In this document: positions 25,427 to 33,030 of the stretch, piece by piece
How the letters are laid out: each line of letters starts with the position of its first letter
Numbering within the stretch: position 1 is the stretch's first letter
From: Methylibium petroleiphilum PM1
Lineage (GTDB): Bacteria > Pseudomonadota > Gammaproteobacteria > Burkholderiales > Burkholderiaceae_C
Reading direction: 5' to 3'
Assembly: GCF_000015725.1 (NCBI RefSeq)
Contig: NC_008825.1
Coordinates: 2,356,001 to 2,420,000, forward strand
Length of the DNA stretch: 64,000 nt
Made by a program: the position numbers and the translations under genes
The notes under the pieces: generated by a model
The model's input: only the letters and a program-made list of their open reading frames with translations
Told to the model about the DNA's origin: nothing
Database searches by the model: none

Positions 25427-26937
25427 GCCATGCCTTCCTTGCGTTCCCGGGCCTTGTAGTGATCCTTGGCAAGACCCCACAGCGGCCACAGCAGCATCAC
25501 GATGGCCAGGCCGGCGATGCTGCCGACCAGCGGATTGGACCAGAAGATGGCCAGGCTGCCCTGCGACAGCAGCATCGCCTGGCGGAAACTCGCTTCAGCC
25601 ATGTCGCCCAGCACCAGCGCCAGCACCATCGGCGCCAGCGGGTACTTGAGCTTCTTGAACAGATAGCCCACCACGCCGAACACCAGCATCAACCACACGT
25701 CGAACATCGAGCTGTGCACCGTGTAGGCACCGATCGCGCAGATGACGATGATCACCGGCGCGATCACCGAGAACGGGATGCGCAGGATCGAGGCCCAGAA
25801 CGGCACGGTGGTCAGCACCACCAGCAGGCCGACGATGTTGCCGAGGTACATGCTGGCGATCAGCCCCCAGACGAAGTCCTTCTGTTCGACGAACAGCATC
25901 GGTCCCGGCTGCAGGCCCCAGATCAGCAGACCGCCCAGCAGCACCGCCGCGGTCGGCGAGCCCGGGATGCCGAGCGTGAGCATCGGCAGCAGCGCCGAGG
26001 TACCAGCCGCATGCGCCGCGGTCTCGGGCGCCACCACGCCCTCGATCTGGCCCTTGCCGAAGCTCGCCGGGTCCTTGGAACTGCGCCGCGCGATGCCGTA
26101 GCTCATGAACGAGGCCGGCGTTGCGCCACCCGGCGTGATGCCCATCCAGCAGCCCACCACGGTGGAGCGCAGGAAGGTCAGCCAGTAGCGCGGCAGCCCG
26201 GCCCAGGTCTGCAGCACCACGCGCGGGTTGATCTTGGCGTTCTTGCCCTTGAAGGACAGGCCCTCCTCCATCGTCAGCAGGATTTCGCCGATGCCGAACA
26301 GGCCGATCACCGCGATCAGGAAGTCGAAACCCTTGAGCAGTTCGCTCACGCCGAAGGTCATGCGCAGCGTACCGGTCACGCTGTCCAGGCCCACTGCGGC
26401 GAGCGCGAAGCCGAGCATCATCGCGGCGATCACCTTGGCCGGTGGCTCCTTGCTCATGCCCACGAAGCTGCAAAAGGTGAGCAGCTGCACCGCGAAGAAC
26501 TCGGCCGGCCCGAACTTCAACGCGAACTTGGCGAGCAGCGGTGCCAGGAAGGTGATCAGGATCACCGCGAACAGCGCCCCGACGAAGCTGGAGGTGAACG
26601 CCGCCGTCAGCGCCTGCGCGGCGCGGCCCTGCTGCGCCATCGGGTAGCCGTCGAAGGTGGTCGCCACCGACCACGGCTCGCCGGGAATGTTGAAAAGGAT
26701 CGAGGTGATCGCCCCGCCGAACAGCGCACCCCAGTAGATGCAGCTCAGCATGATGATCGCCGAGGTGGGGTTCATGCTGAAGGTGAGGGGCAGCAGGATC
26801 GCGATGCCGTTGGCGCCGCCCAGCCCGGGCAGCACGCCGATCAGCACGCCCAGCGTGATGCCGATCAGCATGTACATCAGGTTCGGCAGCGTCAGCGCCA
26901 CGCTGAAGCCATGCATCAGGTTGCCGATTTCTTCCAT
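25423..26937 (-). CDS. tctA: Tripartite tricarboxylate transporter large membrane subunit (TctA)
   Basis: 504 residues from the ATG at 26937, about twelve membrane helices. Family blocks are GVLIGVLPGLGGANGIAILLPLTFSM, YWGALFGGAITSILFNIPGEPWSVATTFDGYPMAQQG, GITPGGATPASFMSYGIARR and LLPMLTLGIPGSPTAAVLLGGLLIWGLQPGP. It forms the transport channel of a binding-protein-dependent secondary transporter in the inner membrane. It follows TctB by 31 bases and overlaps the PanE-like gene. The substrate is an organic acid of unknown identity. Confidence 0.93.
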   Translation of the reverse strand: MEEIGNLMHGFSVALTLPNLMYMLIGITLGVLIGVLPGLGGANGIAILLPLTFSMNPTSAIIMLSCIYWGALFGGAITSILFNIPGEPWSVATTFDGYPMAQQGRAAQALTAAFTSSFVGALFAVILITFLAPLLAKFALKFGPAEFFAVQLLTFCSFVGMSKEPPAKVIAAMMLGFALAAVGLDSVTGTLRMTFGVSELLKGFDFLIAVIGLFGIGEILLTMEEGLSFKGKNAKINPRVVLQTWAGLPRYWLTFLRSTVVGCWMGITPGGATPASFMSYGIARRSSKDPASFGKGQIEGVVAPETAAHAAGTSALLPMLTLGIPGSPTAAVLLGGLLIWGLQPGPMLFVEQKDFVWGLIASMYLGNIVGLLVVLTTVPFWASILRIPFSVIAPVIIVICAIGAYTVHSSMFDVWLMLVFGVVGYLFKKLKYPLAPMVLALVLGDMAEASFRQAMLLSQGSLAIFWSNPLVGSIAGLAIVMLLWPLWGLAKDHYKARERKEGMA

Positions 26938-26968
26938 GATCTTCCAGCAGAGGGGTTGGTGGCGCGGC

Positions 26969-27469
26969 TCAGAGGCCGAGCCAGTGCTCGATCGGGCCCT
27001 TGGGCAGCGGCACCAGGAACCAGCGCTCGAAGACCAGGAAGAAGAACAGCGGCACACCGACCGCCACCGCGGCCGTCAGGGCCCAGCCGAACTTGCCGTG
27101 ACGGCGCATGAAATAGCCGATCAGCAGCAGCGACGCGGCATAGATGCCCAGCACGGCGATGCCGCCGACATACACGCCCATCGGCAGCAGCACCGCGAGC
27201 ACCATGCCGATCTGCGCGCGCTCGGCAAACACCTCGTCGCTGCGACGCCAGCCCAGCAGCGCCTTGATCAGCACGGTGGCGCTGGAGGCCAGCAACAGCA
27301 GGCCGATGTAGAACGGAAAGTAGCCCGACCGCGGGCCATCGTCGGCCCAGCCGATCCCCGCCCGCATGCTGTCGACGATCACCAGCACCGCCAGCGCCAT
27401 CAGCACCGCGGCCACGACCAGTTCGGGCCAGCGCGACCCGATCGCGTCGCTCGAAGTTTCAGAGTCCAT
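26969..27469 (-). CDS. tctB: Tripartite tricarboxylate transporter small membrane subunit (TctB)
   Basis: 166 residues from the ATG at 27469, with four membrane segments. Typical TctB features are PELVVAAVLMALAVLVIVDSMR at the start, a GPRSGYFPFYIGLLLL loop and a C-terminal FFFLVFERWFLVPLPKGP. TctB supports TctA in the membrane. It lies between tctC and tctA on the minus strand. The 136-base gap to tctC includes a GC-rich palindromic stretch. Confidence 0.88.
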   Translation of the reverse strand: MDSETSSDAIGSRWPELVVAAVLMALAVLVIVDSMRAGIGWADDGPRSGYFPFYIGLLLLASSATVLIKALLGWRRSDEVFAERAQIGMVLAVLLPMGVYVGGIAVLGIYAASLLLIGYFMRRHGKFGWALTAAVAVGVPLFFFLVFERWFLVPLPKGPIEHWLGL

Positions 27470-27539
27470 GAGCTCGTTCCAGAAAAATCCGCCGGCGGCC
27501 ACAAGCGCCGCGATCAACCGGGCAGCCGCCACGGGCCGG

Positions 27540-27602
27540 CGCCGCCGGCCCGTCAGCGGCTCCCCCTGGAGGGGGAGCGGCGCAGCCGCAACGGGGGTGG
27601 TC
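27540..27602. repeat. GC-rich palindromic intergenic element (REP-like)
   Basis: Between tctC and tctB lies GCTCCCCCTGGAGGGGGAGC, a near-perfect 10+10 palindrome, flanked by GCGGC and GCCGC arms and a trailing AACGGGGGTGG. Its form resembles dispersed intergenic repeats of Burkholderiales. Only this one copy is clear in the window. Confidence 0.4.
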
Positions 27603-27605
27603 GAC

Positions 27606-28616
27606 TTATTGCGCGATGAAGCCCGCTTCCTTCATGAGGACGCGGTGCATCTGCTCGGTCTTGCCGAGCCAGTCGAAGAATTCGGAGCCGGTGAGTGCCG
27701 TCTGGTTGAAGGCGCCCTTGGCCATGAACTCCTGCCACTCGGGCAGCGCGCGCAGCTTCTTGAACAGGTCGAGGTAGTAGGCCACCTGCTCCTGCGACAC
27801 GCCAGGCGGCATGAAGATGCCGCGCAGCATCACGTACTCGACCGGCAGGCCCGCCGCCGGGCAGGTCGGCACATCGGCCCACGACTGGGTGGCTGTGAGC
27901 TTGGTCTTGTACGGCATCGGCTGCTTGTCGAACACGCACAGCGCCCGCAGCTTGCCGGCGCGCCAGTGCGACTCGGCCTCGATCGGGTTGTTGACGGTGG
28001 AGTCGACGTGCTTGCCGACCAGTTGCACCGCCACGTCGCCGCCGCCCTTGAAGGGGATGTAGGTGATCTTCTTGCCGGCGGCCTTTTCCAGCAGCACGGT
28101 GATGATCTGGTCTTCCTGCTTGGAGCCGGTGCCGGCCATCTTCACGCTGCCGGGCGGCGCGGCCTTCACCGCGTCGAAGTAGGCCTTGGCCGTCTTGTAA
28201 GGCGACTCCTCGTTGACCCACAGCACGAACTGATCGAGCGCCAGCATCTGCACCGGCGTCAGGTCGCGCCAGTTGAATGGCACGCCGGTGGCCAGCGGCG
28301 TGGTGAACAGGTTCGACAGCGTGATGATGATCTTGTGCGGATCGCCCTTCGCTTCCTTCACGGCGAGGAAGCCCTCCGCGCCAGCGCCGCCCGAACGATT
28401 GACCACGACGATCGGCTGCTTGGTCAGGTTGTTCTTCGCCGCCACGCCCTGGATGAAGCGCGCCATCTGGTCGGCACCGCCACCGGTGCCCGCCGGCACG
28501 ACGAACTCGATCGGCTTGACGGGTTCCCAGGCGGCAGCCAGCGGCGCATGGCCTAGGCCGGCCAGCGCGGCCGTCGCGAGCGCGGTGCGCAGGAAGAGCT
28601 TCTTGACTGTCTGCAT
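27606..28616 (-). CDS. tctC: Tripartite tricarboxylate transporter substrate-binding protein (TctC)
   Basis: 336 residues from the ATG at 28616. Signal peptide LFLRTALATAALAGLGHAPLAAA, then the TctC opening PIEFVVPAGTGGGADQMARFIQ. NRSGGAGAEGFLAVKEAKGDP and ITYIPFKGGGDVAVQLVGKHVDSTVNNPIEA follow. A periplasmic receptor that captures a carboxylate for TctAB. Burkholderiales carry very many paralogues and the ligand cannot be read from sequence. An AT-rich stretch with tandem GTTCTG upstream (28737-28748) may hold its promoter. Confidence 0.93.
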   Translation of the reverse strand: MQTVKKLFLRTALATAALAGLGHAPLAAAWEPVKPIEFVVPAGTGGGADQMARFIQGVAAKNNLTKQPIVVVNRSGGAGAEGFLAVKEAKGDPHKIIITLSNLFTTPLATGVPFNWRDLTPVQMLALDQFVLWVNEESPYKTAKAYFDAVKAAPPGSVKMAGTGSKQEDQIITVLLEKAAGKKITYIPFKGGGDVAVQLVGKHVDSTVNNPIEAESHWRAGKLRALCVFDKQPMPYKTKLTATQSWADVPTCPAAGLPVEYVMLRGIFMPPGVSQEQVAYYLDLFKKLRALPEWQEFMAKGAFNQTALTGSEFFDWLGKTEQMHRVLMKEAGFIAQ

Positions 28617-28781
28617 CTTGTCTCCTTCGTGGTCGGCGGACGCCGGATTGATCATTCGAACCTCGTCACGGGGAGCCGCCCTGAGCTGCCCCGCGGCACG
28701 ATAAGGGCCTCCTCCCCCAAGAGGAATTCAGGTTTTGTTCTGGTTCTGTTCAGCAATCTTTTAATCGGCGCCGCCCACCGA

Positions 28782-30305
28782 TCAGCCCAGACCGAGCTTC
28801 TGCGCCAGCCCGATGCGCTGCAGCTTGCCGGTGGCACCCTTCGGAATTTCATCCATGAACAGGATCTTCTTGGGCACCTTGTAGTCGGCGGCGCGCTTGG
28901 CGACGAAGTCCTGGATCTCGCGCTCGGTGGCGCTGGCGCCCTCCTTCAGCACCACGACCGCGGCCACCTCCTCGCCCAGCTTCGGGTGCGGCATGCCGAA
29001 GCACACGCACTGGCCGACCGCCGGGTGGTCCATCAGGATCTCGTCCACCTCGCGCGGGCTGACCTTCTCGCCGCCGCGGTTGATGATCTCCTTCAGCCGG
29101 CCAGTGAGGCTGATGTAGCCGTCGGCATCCTTGCTGCCCTGGTCGCCGGTGCGGAACCATCCGTTCAGGAAGCCCTCGGCATTGGCCTTGGGGTTGTTCT
29201 CGTAGCCGGCGGTGACATTGGGGCCGCGGATCACGATCTCGCCGATCTGGCCGACGGCGAGCAGACTGCCGTCCTCGCCCATGATCTCGACCTCCGGCCC
29301 CGCCGGCAGGCCCACTGCCCCGGGCTTGCGCGTCAGCGGCGGCAGCGGGTTCGAGGCCATCTGGTGCGTGGCCTCGGTCATGCCGTAGGCCTCGATCAAC
29401 GGCGCCTTGAAGATCTCCTCGAGCTCCTTGATCACCTGAGGCGGCATCGACGACGACGACGAGCGCAGGAAGCGCAACGGGTTGCGCGCGATCACGTCGG
29501 CATTGCCCTTGGCGCGCTGCACGATCGCCTGGTGCATGGTCGGCACCGCCGTGTACCAGGTGGGCTTGGCCTCGTCCATCCAGGCGAAGAACTTCAGCGC
29601 GTTGAAGCCGGGTGTGCAGAACACCTGCGAGCCTGCCGACAGCGGCGCCAGCACGCCGGCGATCAGGCCGTGGATATGGAACAGCGGCATGATGTTCAGG
29701 CCGATGTCGCCGGCCGTGAACTGCAGCGTCTTCCGGATGTTGGCCGCCGAGGCGCAGAGGTTGCCGACCGACAGCGGTACGATCTTCGGCCGCGAGGTCG
29801 TGCCCGAGGTGTGCAGCACCATGCCCACGTCGCCCGCCTCGCCGTAACCACCCTGCCCGGCTGCAGCGGCGCTGCCACCGTCCCGTGCGGCCAGCCGGAA
29901 GCTGCCGGCCGGCGCGCCGGGCTCGACGATGAGGTCGACGACCCGCACCCCGAGCTTCTGCGCCACCTCGATCGCCGTCGAGCTGCTGCCCTGCTCGACG
30001 ATCAGCAGCTTGGCGTTCAGGTCCGACAGGTAGAACTCGAACTCGTCGGCACGATAGGCCGGGTTCAGCGGCGCGCTGGTCGTGCCCGAGGCACAGGCCA
30101 TGTAACAGGTGGCCATCTCGGGGCCGTTGTTCAGCACGATGGCGACGCGGTCGTTGCGCCCGGCGCCCAGCGCATTCAGGCTCGCCAGCGTGGCATCGAC
30201 CAGCGCACGCAATTCACGGTAGGACAGCGCAGTGCGGCCCGGCGCGGAGATCGCGGGGGCAGCATCGGCGCCGTGGGCAAGCAGGTCTTTCAGCGAGGTT
30301 TGCAT
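28782..30305 (-). CDS. AMP-forming acyl-CoA synthetase (oxalate-CoA ligase-like)
   Basis: 507 residues from the ATG at 30305; the frame is open further upstream without homology. The ANL superfamily motifs are complete: VLHTSGTTSRPKIVPLS (A3), YGMTEATHQMASNP (A5), WFRTGDQGSKDADGYISLTGRLKEIINRGGEKVSP (A7-A8) and the catalytic Lys in KGATGKLQR. Layout resembles fungal/plant oxalyl-CoA synthetase and FadD-like short-acid ligases. It activates a carboxylate with ATP and CoA. It is the first gene of the minus-strand cluster with TctC-TctB-TctA-PanE-like, which suggests it activates the acid that the transporter brings in. Confidence 0.88.
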   Translation of the reverse strand: MQTSLKDLLAHGADAAPAISAPGRTALSYRELRALVDATLASLNALGAGRNDRVAIVLNNGPEMATCYMACASGTTSAPLNPAYRADEFEFYLSDLNAKLLIVEQGSSSTAIEVAQKLGVRVVDLIVEPGAPAGSFRLAARDGGSAAAAGQGGYGEAGDVGMVLHTSGTTSRPKIVPLSVGNLCASAANIRKTLQFTAGDIGLNIMPLFHIHGLIAGVLAPLSAGSQVFCTPGFNALKFFAWMDEAKPTWYTAVPTMHQAIVQRAKGNADVIARNPLRFLRSSSSSMPPQVIKELEEIFKAPLIEAYGMTEATHQMASNPLPPLTRKPGAVGLPAGPEVEIMGEDGSLLAVGQIGEIVIRGPNVTAGYENNPKANAEGFLNGWFRTGDQGSKDADGYISLTGRLKEIINRGGEKVSPREVDEILMDHPAVGQCVCFGMPHPKLGEEVAAVVVLKEGASATEREIQDFVAKRAADYKVPKKILFMDEIPKGATGKLQRIGLAQKLGLG

Positions 30306-30681
30306 CGGTCTCTGAATGTTGAGGCGGCCTGCGGCCGCGGATCGTCGGGAGCTGGAGACAAATGTACGGAGGCCATCGCGCCGGCACATCCGGGCGCTCC
30401 CCATGCAGGGGCGTCGGGGCGCAGACCGCGGGTGGGTCACGTCGCCTGCGTCGCAGATCACGACGCGCGGAGGTTCAGCAGGGCTTGAGCCGAGGGGTGC
30501 TCGGACAATCTGCAACGAAGAACATGAACTGCCGTGTGAGGCCGTTCCGCGAAGATTTATACCCCATGCCGGCGAAACGACCAATCCTGCGCAGGCGCAC
30601 GGCCGCAACGCAATCGGCACGTGTGAACACAAATATGTCGCCGACGGTCGATAGGCGTGGGCACCACGCCATGCCCCGGGC
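30306..30681. other. Intergenic region ahead of the acyl-CoA ligase
   Basis: About 375 bases without a supported gene; short frames here have no family features. It should contain the promoter of the minus-strand acyl-CoA ligase cluster. AT-richer patches near 30555-30565 and 30620-30640 are the likeliest promoter sites, but no clear -35/-10 pair was found. Confidence 0.5.
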
Positions 30682-30924
30682 CTACTTGGTAGAGCCGCTG
30701 AACTTGAGCTGCGCCATCTCGTCACAGTAGCGCTGGCTCATGTCGAGCCAGCGCTCCCGCGCGTCGCTCATGCGGTCGATCAACTCGGACATGACGGTCC
30801 AGTTCATGTCGGCACCGAGCGAGGCGGTCGTCTGGAGCAGGCGCTTGTACTCGGCGGCCACCGCCTCCCAGGCCTCGAAGGCCTGCAGGATGTCCTGCAA
30901 GTTCACGGGGGTCTCTGCGGCCAT
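30682..30924 (-). CDS. Small hypothetical protein, 80 residues
   Basis: 80 residues from the ATG at 30924; an upstream in-frame start would add 25 residues that look non-coding. The sequence is largely helical and amphipathic (LQDILQAFEAWEAVAAEYKRLL, then MNWTVMSELIDRMSDARERWLDMSQRYCDEMAQ), with many Trp, Met and acidic residues. No signal peptide and no membrane helix. A short coiled-coil dimer is plausible. I do not recognise the family. Divergent from the exported protein at 31091. Confidence 0.6.
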   Translation of the reverse strand: MAAETPVNLQDILQAFEAWEAVAAEYKRLLQTTASLGADMNWTVMSELIDRMSDARERWLDMSQRYCDEMAQLKFSGSTK

Positions 30925-31090
30925 GGCGTCGCGTCTGGAGATTGGGCGTGCCGAAGTATTGCCCAACTGCCCCGCAATGCGCCCGCGGTCGCGCGCCACG
31001 CGGAGGCTTGCGTTTGTCGGCCTACCCCGCTAGCGTGCCTGCCATCGCAGCCCCAACCTACAGCCGGCAGGTCCGGCCGCCGGGAAACCC

Positions 31091-31534
31091 ATGAAGAACC
31101 TTGCCCGCTACATCCTCTGCCTGTCGCCGCTCGCCTGCTCGACGGCTTTTGCACAAGCTGCGGAGGTCAAGGTGCTGCGGGATCTGGACGCCACCGGCCG
31201 GACCACATTGACCCGCGAGGAGCTCGTACAGCTGCTGCCTGGCGCCAACATGAGCCGCATCTCGGCAAAGGGCAACACACACATCTGGAAGAACGAGAGT
31301 GGCGGCAGCTTCATCATCTCGTCGGACAACCGCGACCGCGGCGCGGTCGCCTCGACGGCAGCCGGCAAGTGGAGCATCTCCGACGACGGCCGCTACTGTG
31401 TGCTGATCGAGTGGAAGCTGATCGAGACCGAGGAGTGGTGCCGCTACATCGTGCGCTCGGGCGAGGACTACTACGCAACGAAGTCCGACAAGACCGGCAC
31501 GGAGCGGGTCCACAAGCTCTCGATCAAGCGTTAG
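31091..31534 (+). CDS. Exported hypothetical protein (DUF995-like)
   Basis: 147 residues with a clear signal peptide (YILCLSPLACSTAFAQAAEV). The mature part has a small beta-rich pattern: LTREELVQLLPGANM, GNTHIWKNESGGSFIISSDN, GKWSISDDGRYCVLIEWKLIETEEWCRYIVRSGEDYY. The GKW-x(5)-G-x-YC-x(n)-W-x(2)-C-x(3)-Y pattern is like DUF995-type exported proteins, with two cysteines that could form a disulfide. Function unknown. A TAGCGT box about 55 bases upstream may be its promoter. Confidence 0.7.
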   Translation: MKNLARYILCLSPLACSTAFAQAAEVKVLRDLDATGRTTLTREELVQLLPGANMSRISAKGNTHIWKNESGGSFIISSDNRDRGAVASTAAGKWSISDDGRYCVLIEWKLIETEEWCRYIVRSGEDYYATKSDKTGTERVHKLSIKR

Positions 31535-31829
31535 CGACCCAGTCTGACAACCCCCCTGAAGTCGCACCGCTGCGTCGACATCGAGACGCTCCGCTCACAG
31601 GATCGACAGCGCAGGACGGACCTCATGACCGCTGGCCGAGGTGGCAGATGTCGAGACCTGGGCAGGGTCAGCGTCCGGCTCCCGGAGACCGACGTCAGGC
31701 GCGGGTTTGAACCTAGCAAGATCTGACAGGTGACGCGACGATGCGGGAAGCAGACACTGACGGCTCCCGGTGCACGCGTCTCGGCGGTCTCGCCCGCGAC
31801 TCGACGCGTCGGCGACAGGGAGTGCCGCC

Positions 31830-32516
31830 ATGGATGCCTGTCTTGTTCCGTCTGCTGCAAAGCCCGGCGCCTGCCGCTGTGGTCGACGCGCCTTCGTCAG
31901 ACATTGCATGGCGACATGTCTGTGCGCATCCACCACCCGGATCACCGCCGAGCTCCTGGAAGGAGAGCCCCCGGAAGCCGACCTGACACGGGCAAGGCGC
32001 GAATTCGAGGCCTTGGCGGTTGAGGCACGTGCACTGGATTTCGACCGACGCATCGCATTCATCAACGTCGAGGTCAATCAGCGAATCGAGTATGGGGCCG
32101 ACCCGGCATCGGTGCCCGGAGCGGACGTGTGGTCTACCCCCTGCGAAACCATGGCCCGCGGCGCGGGCGACTGTGAAGACTTCGCGATCACGAAATTCTT
32201 CCTGCTTCTGGCAAGCGGCTACCCCCAGCACGGCGTTCGGCTGCTGTACGCGCGCTACAGCCGGATCGACCTCCAGGCTGCGCCGGCGCCTCACATGGTG
32301 GCGCTTGCGCAGTGGCCGTTCGTCGACCCGCTCGTCATGGACTCCGTCAACCCGCTGCTCATCGCGCTGTCACGCCGCGACGACCTTCACCCCATTTTCA
32401 GTTTCGACCAATCGGCCGTCTGGCAGCAGGTCGATGCGGTGTCGATGTCGCCACGGCGAAGCGGGATCCGGCCGTGGCGCACGACGCTGGCTCGCGCGGG
32501 GCAGCAGTTGCACTGA
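31830..32516 (+). CDS. LapG-like transglutaminase-fold cysteine protease (BTLCP family)
   Basis: 228 residues from the ATG at 31830, chosen because AGGGAG lies 7 bases upstream; an ATG at 31770 is also in frame. The catalytic triad of the bacterial transglutaminase-like cysteine proteinases is complete: Cys115 in MARGAGDCEDFAITKFF, His155 in APHMVALA and Asp171 in VMDSVNPLL. LapG relatives are periplasmic proteases that release LapA-type adhesins and are inhibited by c-di-GMP-bound LapD. Odd points: no recognisable signal peptide in this frame, a Cys-rich N-terminus, and no LapD or adhesin gene nearby. The N-terminus may be mis-framed. Confidence 0.75.
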   Translation: MDACLVPSAAKPGACRCGRRAFVRHCMATCLCASTTRITAELLEGEPPEADLTRARREFEALAVEARALDFDRRIAFINVEVNQRIEYGADPASVPGADVWSTPCETMARGAGDCEDFAITKFFLLLASGYPQHGVRLLYARYSRIDLQAAPAPHMVALAQWPFVDPLVMDSVNPLLIALSRRDDLHPIFSFDQSAVWQQVDAVSMSPRRSGIRPWRTTLARAGQQLH

Positions 32517-32592
32517 CTGCAACGCGGAAAGCGGCTGATCGTAAAGAAGAAGCCCGCACCAGTGGTCTTTCACTGGCACGGGCTGTCCGGTT

Positions 32593-32964
32593 TGGTGGAG
32601 CCGGGGGGAATCGAACCCCCGTCCGCAAGCCATCCTCAGGTAGATCTACATGCTTAGCTGTCTGATTTGAGTCTCACGCCGCCGTCGCGCAGAAGCACGC
32701 TACGGACAACGCCAGTCACTGAGTCTCGTTGAACGCCGAGTGACCCGACGAGCAACCAGCCGATGTGCATGACGTCTCAGCCTTCCACCTTGCGGCTTGG
32801 GCCCGGCCCATCGGCCTGCCGTTGAGACGCTCACCGGTGTTTAAGCGGCGAGGGCGAAACGTTCGTCGTTCGCAGTTGGTTTGTTTCAGCTGGATTTACG
32901 AGCTCACTGATGCTCGGCATGCACCACTCCAATTCCGCACCCACGTCGAAACCAGGTCGGCCCC
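32593..32964 (-). ncRNA. ssrA: Transfer-messenger RNA (tmRNA), 372 nt
   Basis: The tRNA-like ends are recognisable: the 5' end GGGGCCGACCTGGTTTCGAC at 32964 and the 3' end GTTCGATTCCCCCCGGCTCC plus ACCA ending at 32593. The tag reading frame lies at 32873-32841 and encodes ANDERFALAA followed by TAA. One-piece tmRNA, with the usual resume alanine. It rescues stalled ribosomes together with SmpB. A TACAAT -10 element lies 9 bases upstream of the 5' end (32974-32979, minus strand). Confidence 0.97.
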
Positions 32965-32973
32965 TGTACGTGC

Positions 32974-32979
32974 ATTGTA
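32974..32979 (-). promoter_or_regulatory. -10 element of the tmRNA promoter
   Basis: TACAAT on the minus strand, five of six consensus bases, followed by 9 bases and then the mature tmRNA 5' end. TTGAAT further upstream is a possible -35 but at 20 bases spacing. Confidence 0.55.
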
Positions 32980-33030
32980 GGTGGAGGGTCGGCGGGCCGA
33001 TTCAAGAGCTGCGCGCCGACCCTGCGGGCG

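Noticed and set aside
25459-27111. 550-codon plus-strand open frame
   Set aside because: Antisense to tctA; composition is typical of a complement frame of a GC-rich membrane protein.
28629-30488. 619-codon plus-strand open frame
   Set aside because: Antisense to the acyl-CoA ligase; no domain features.
32312-32665. Open frames across the tmRNA and its flank
   Set aside because: They run through the tmRNA 3' end and have no family support.
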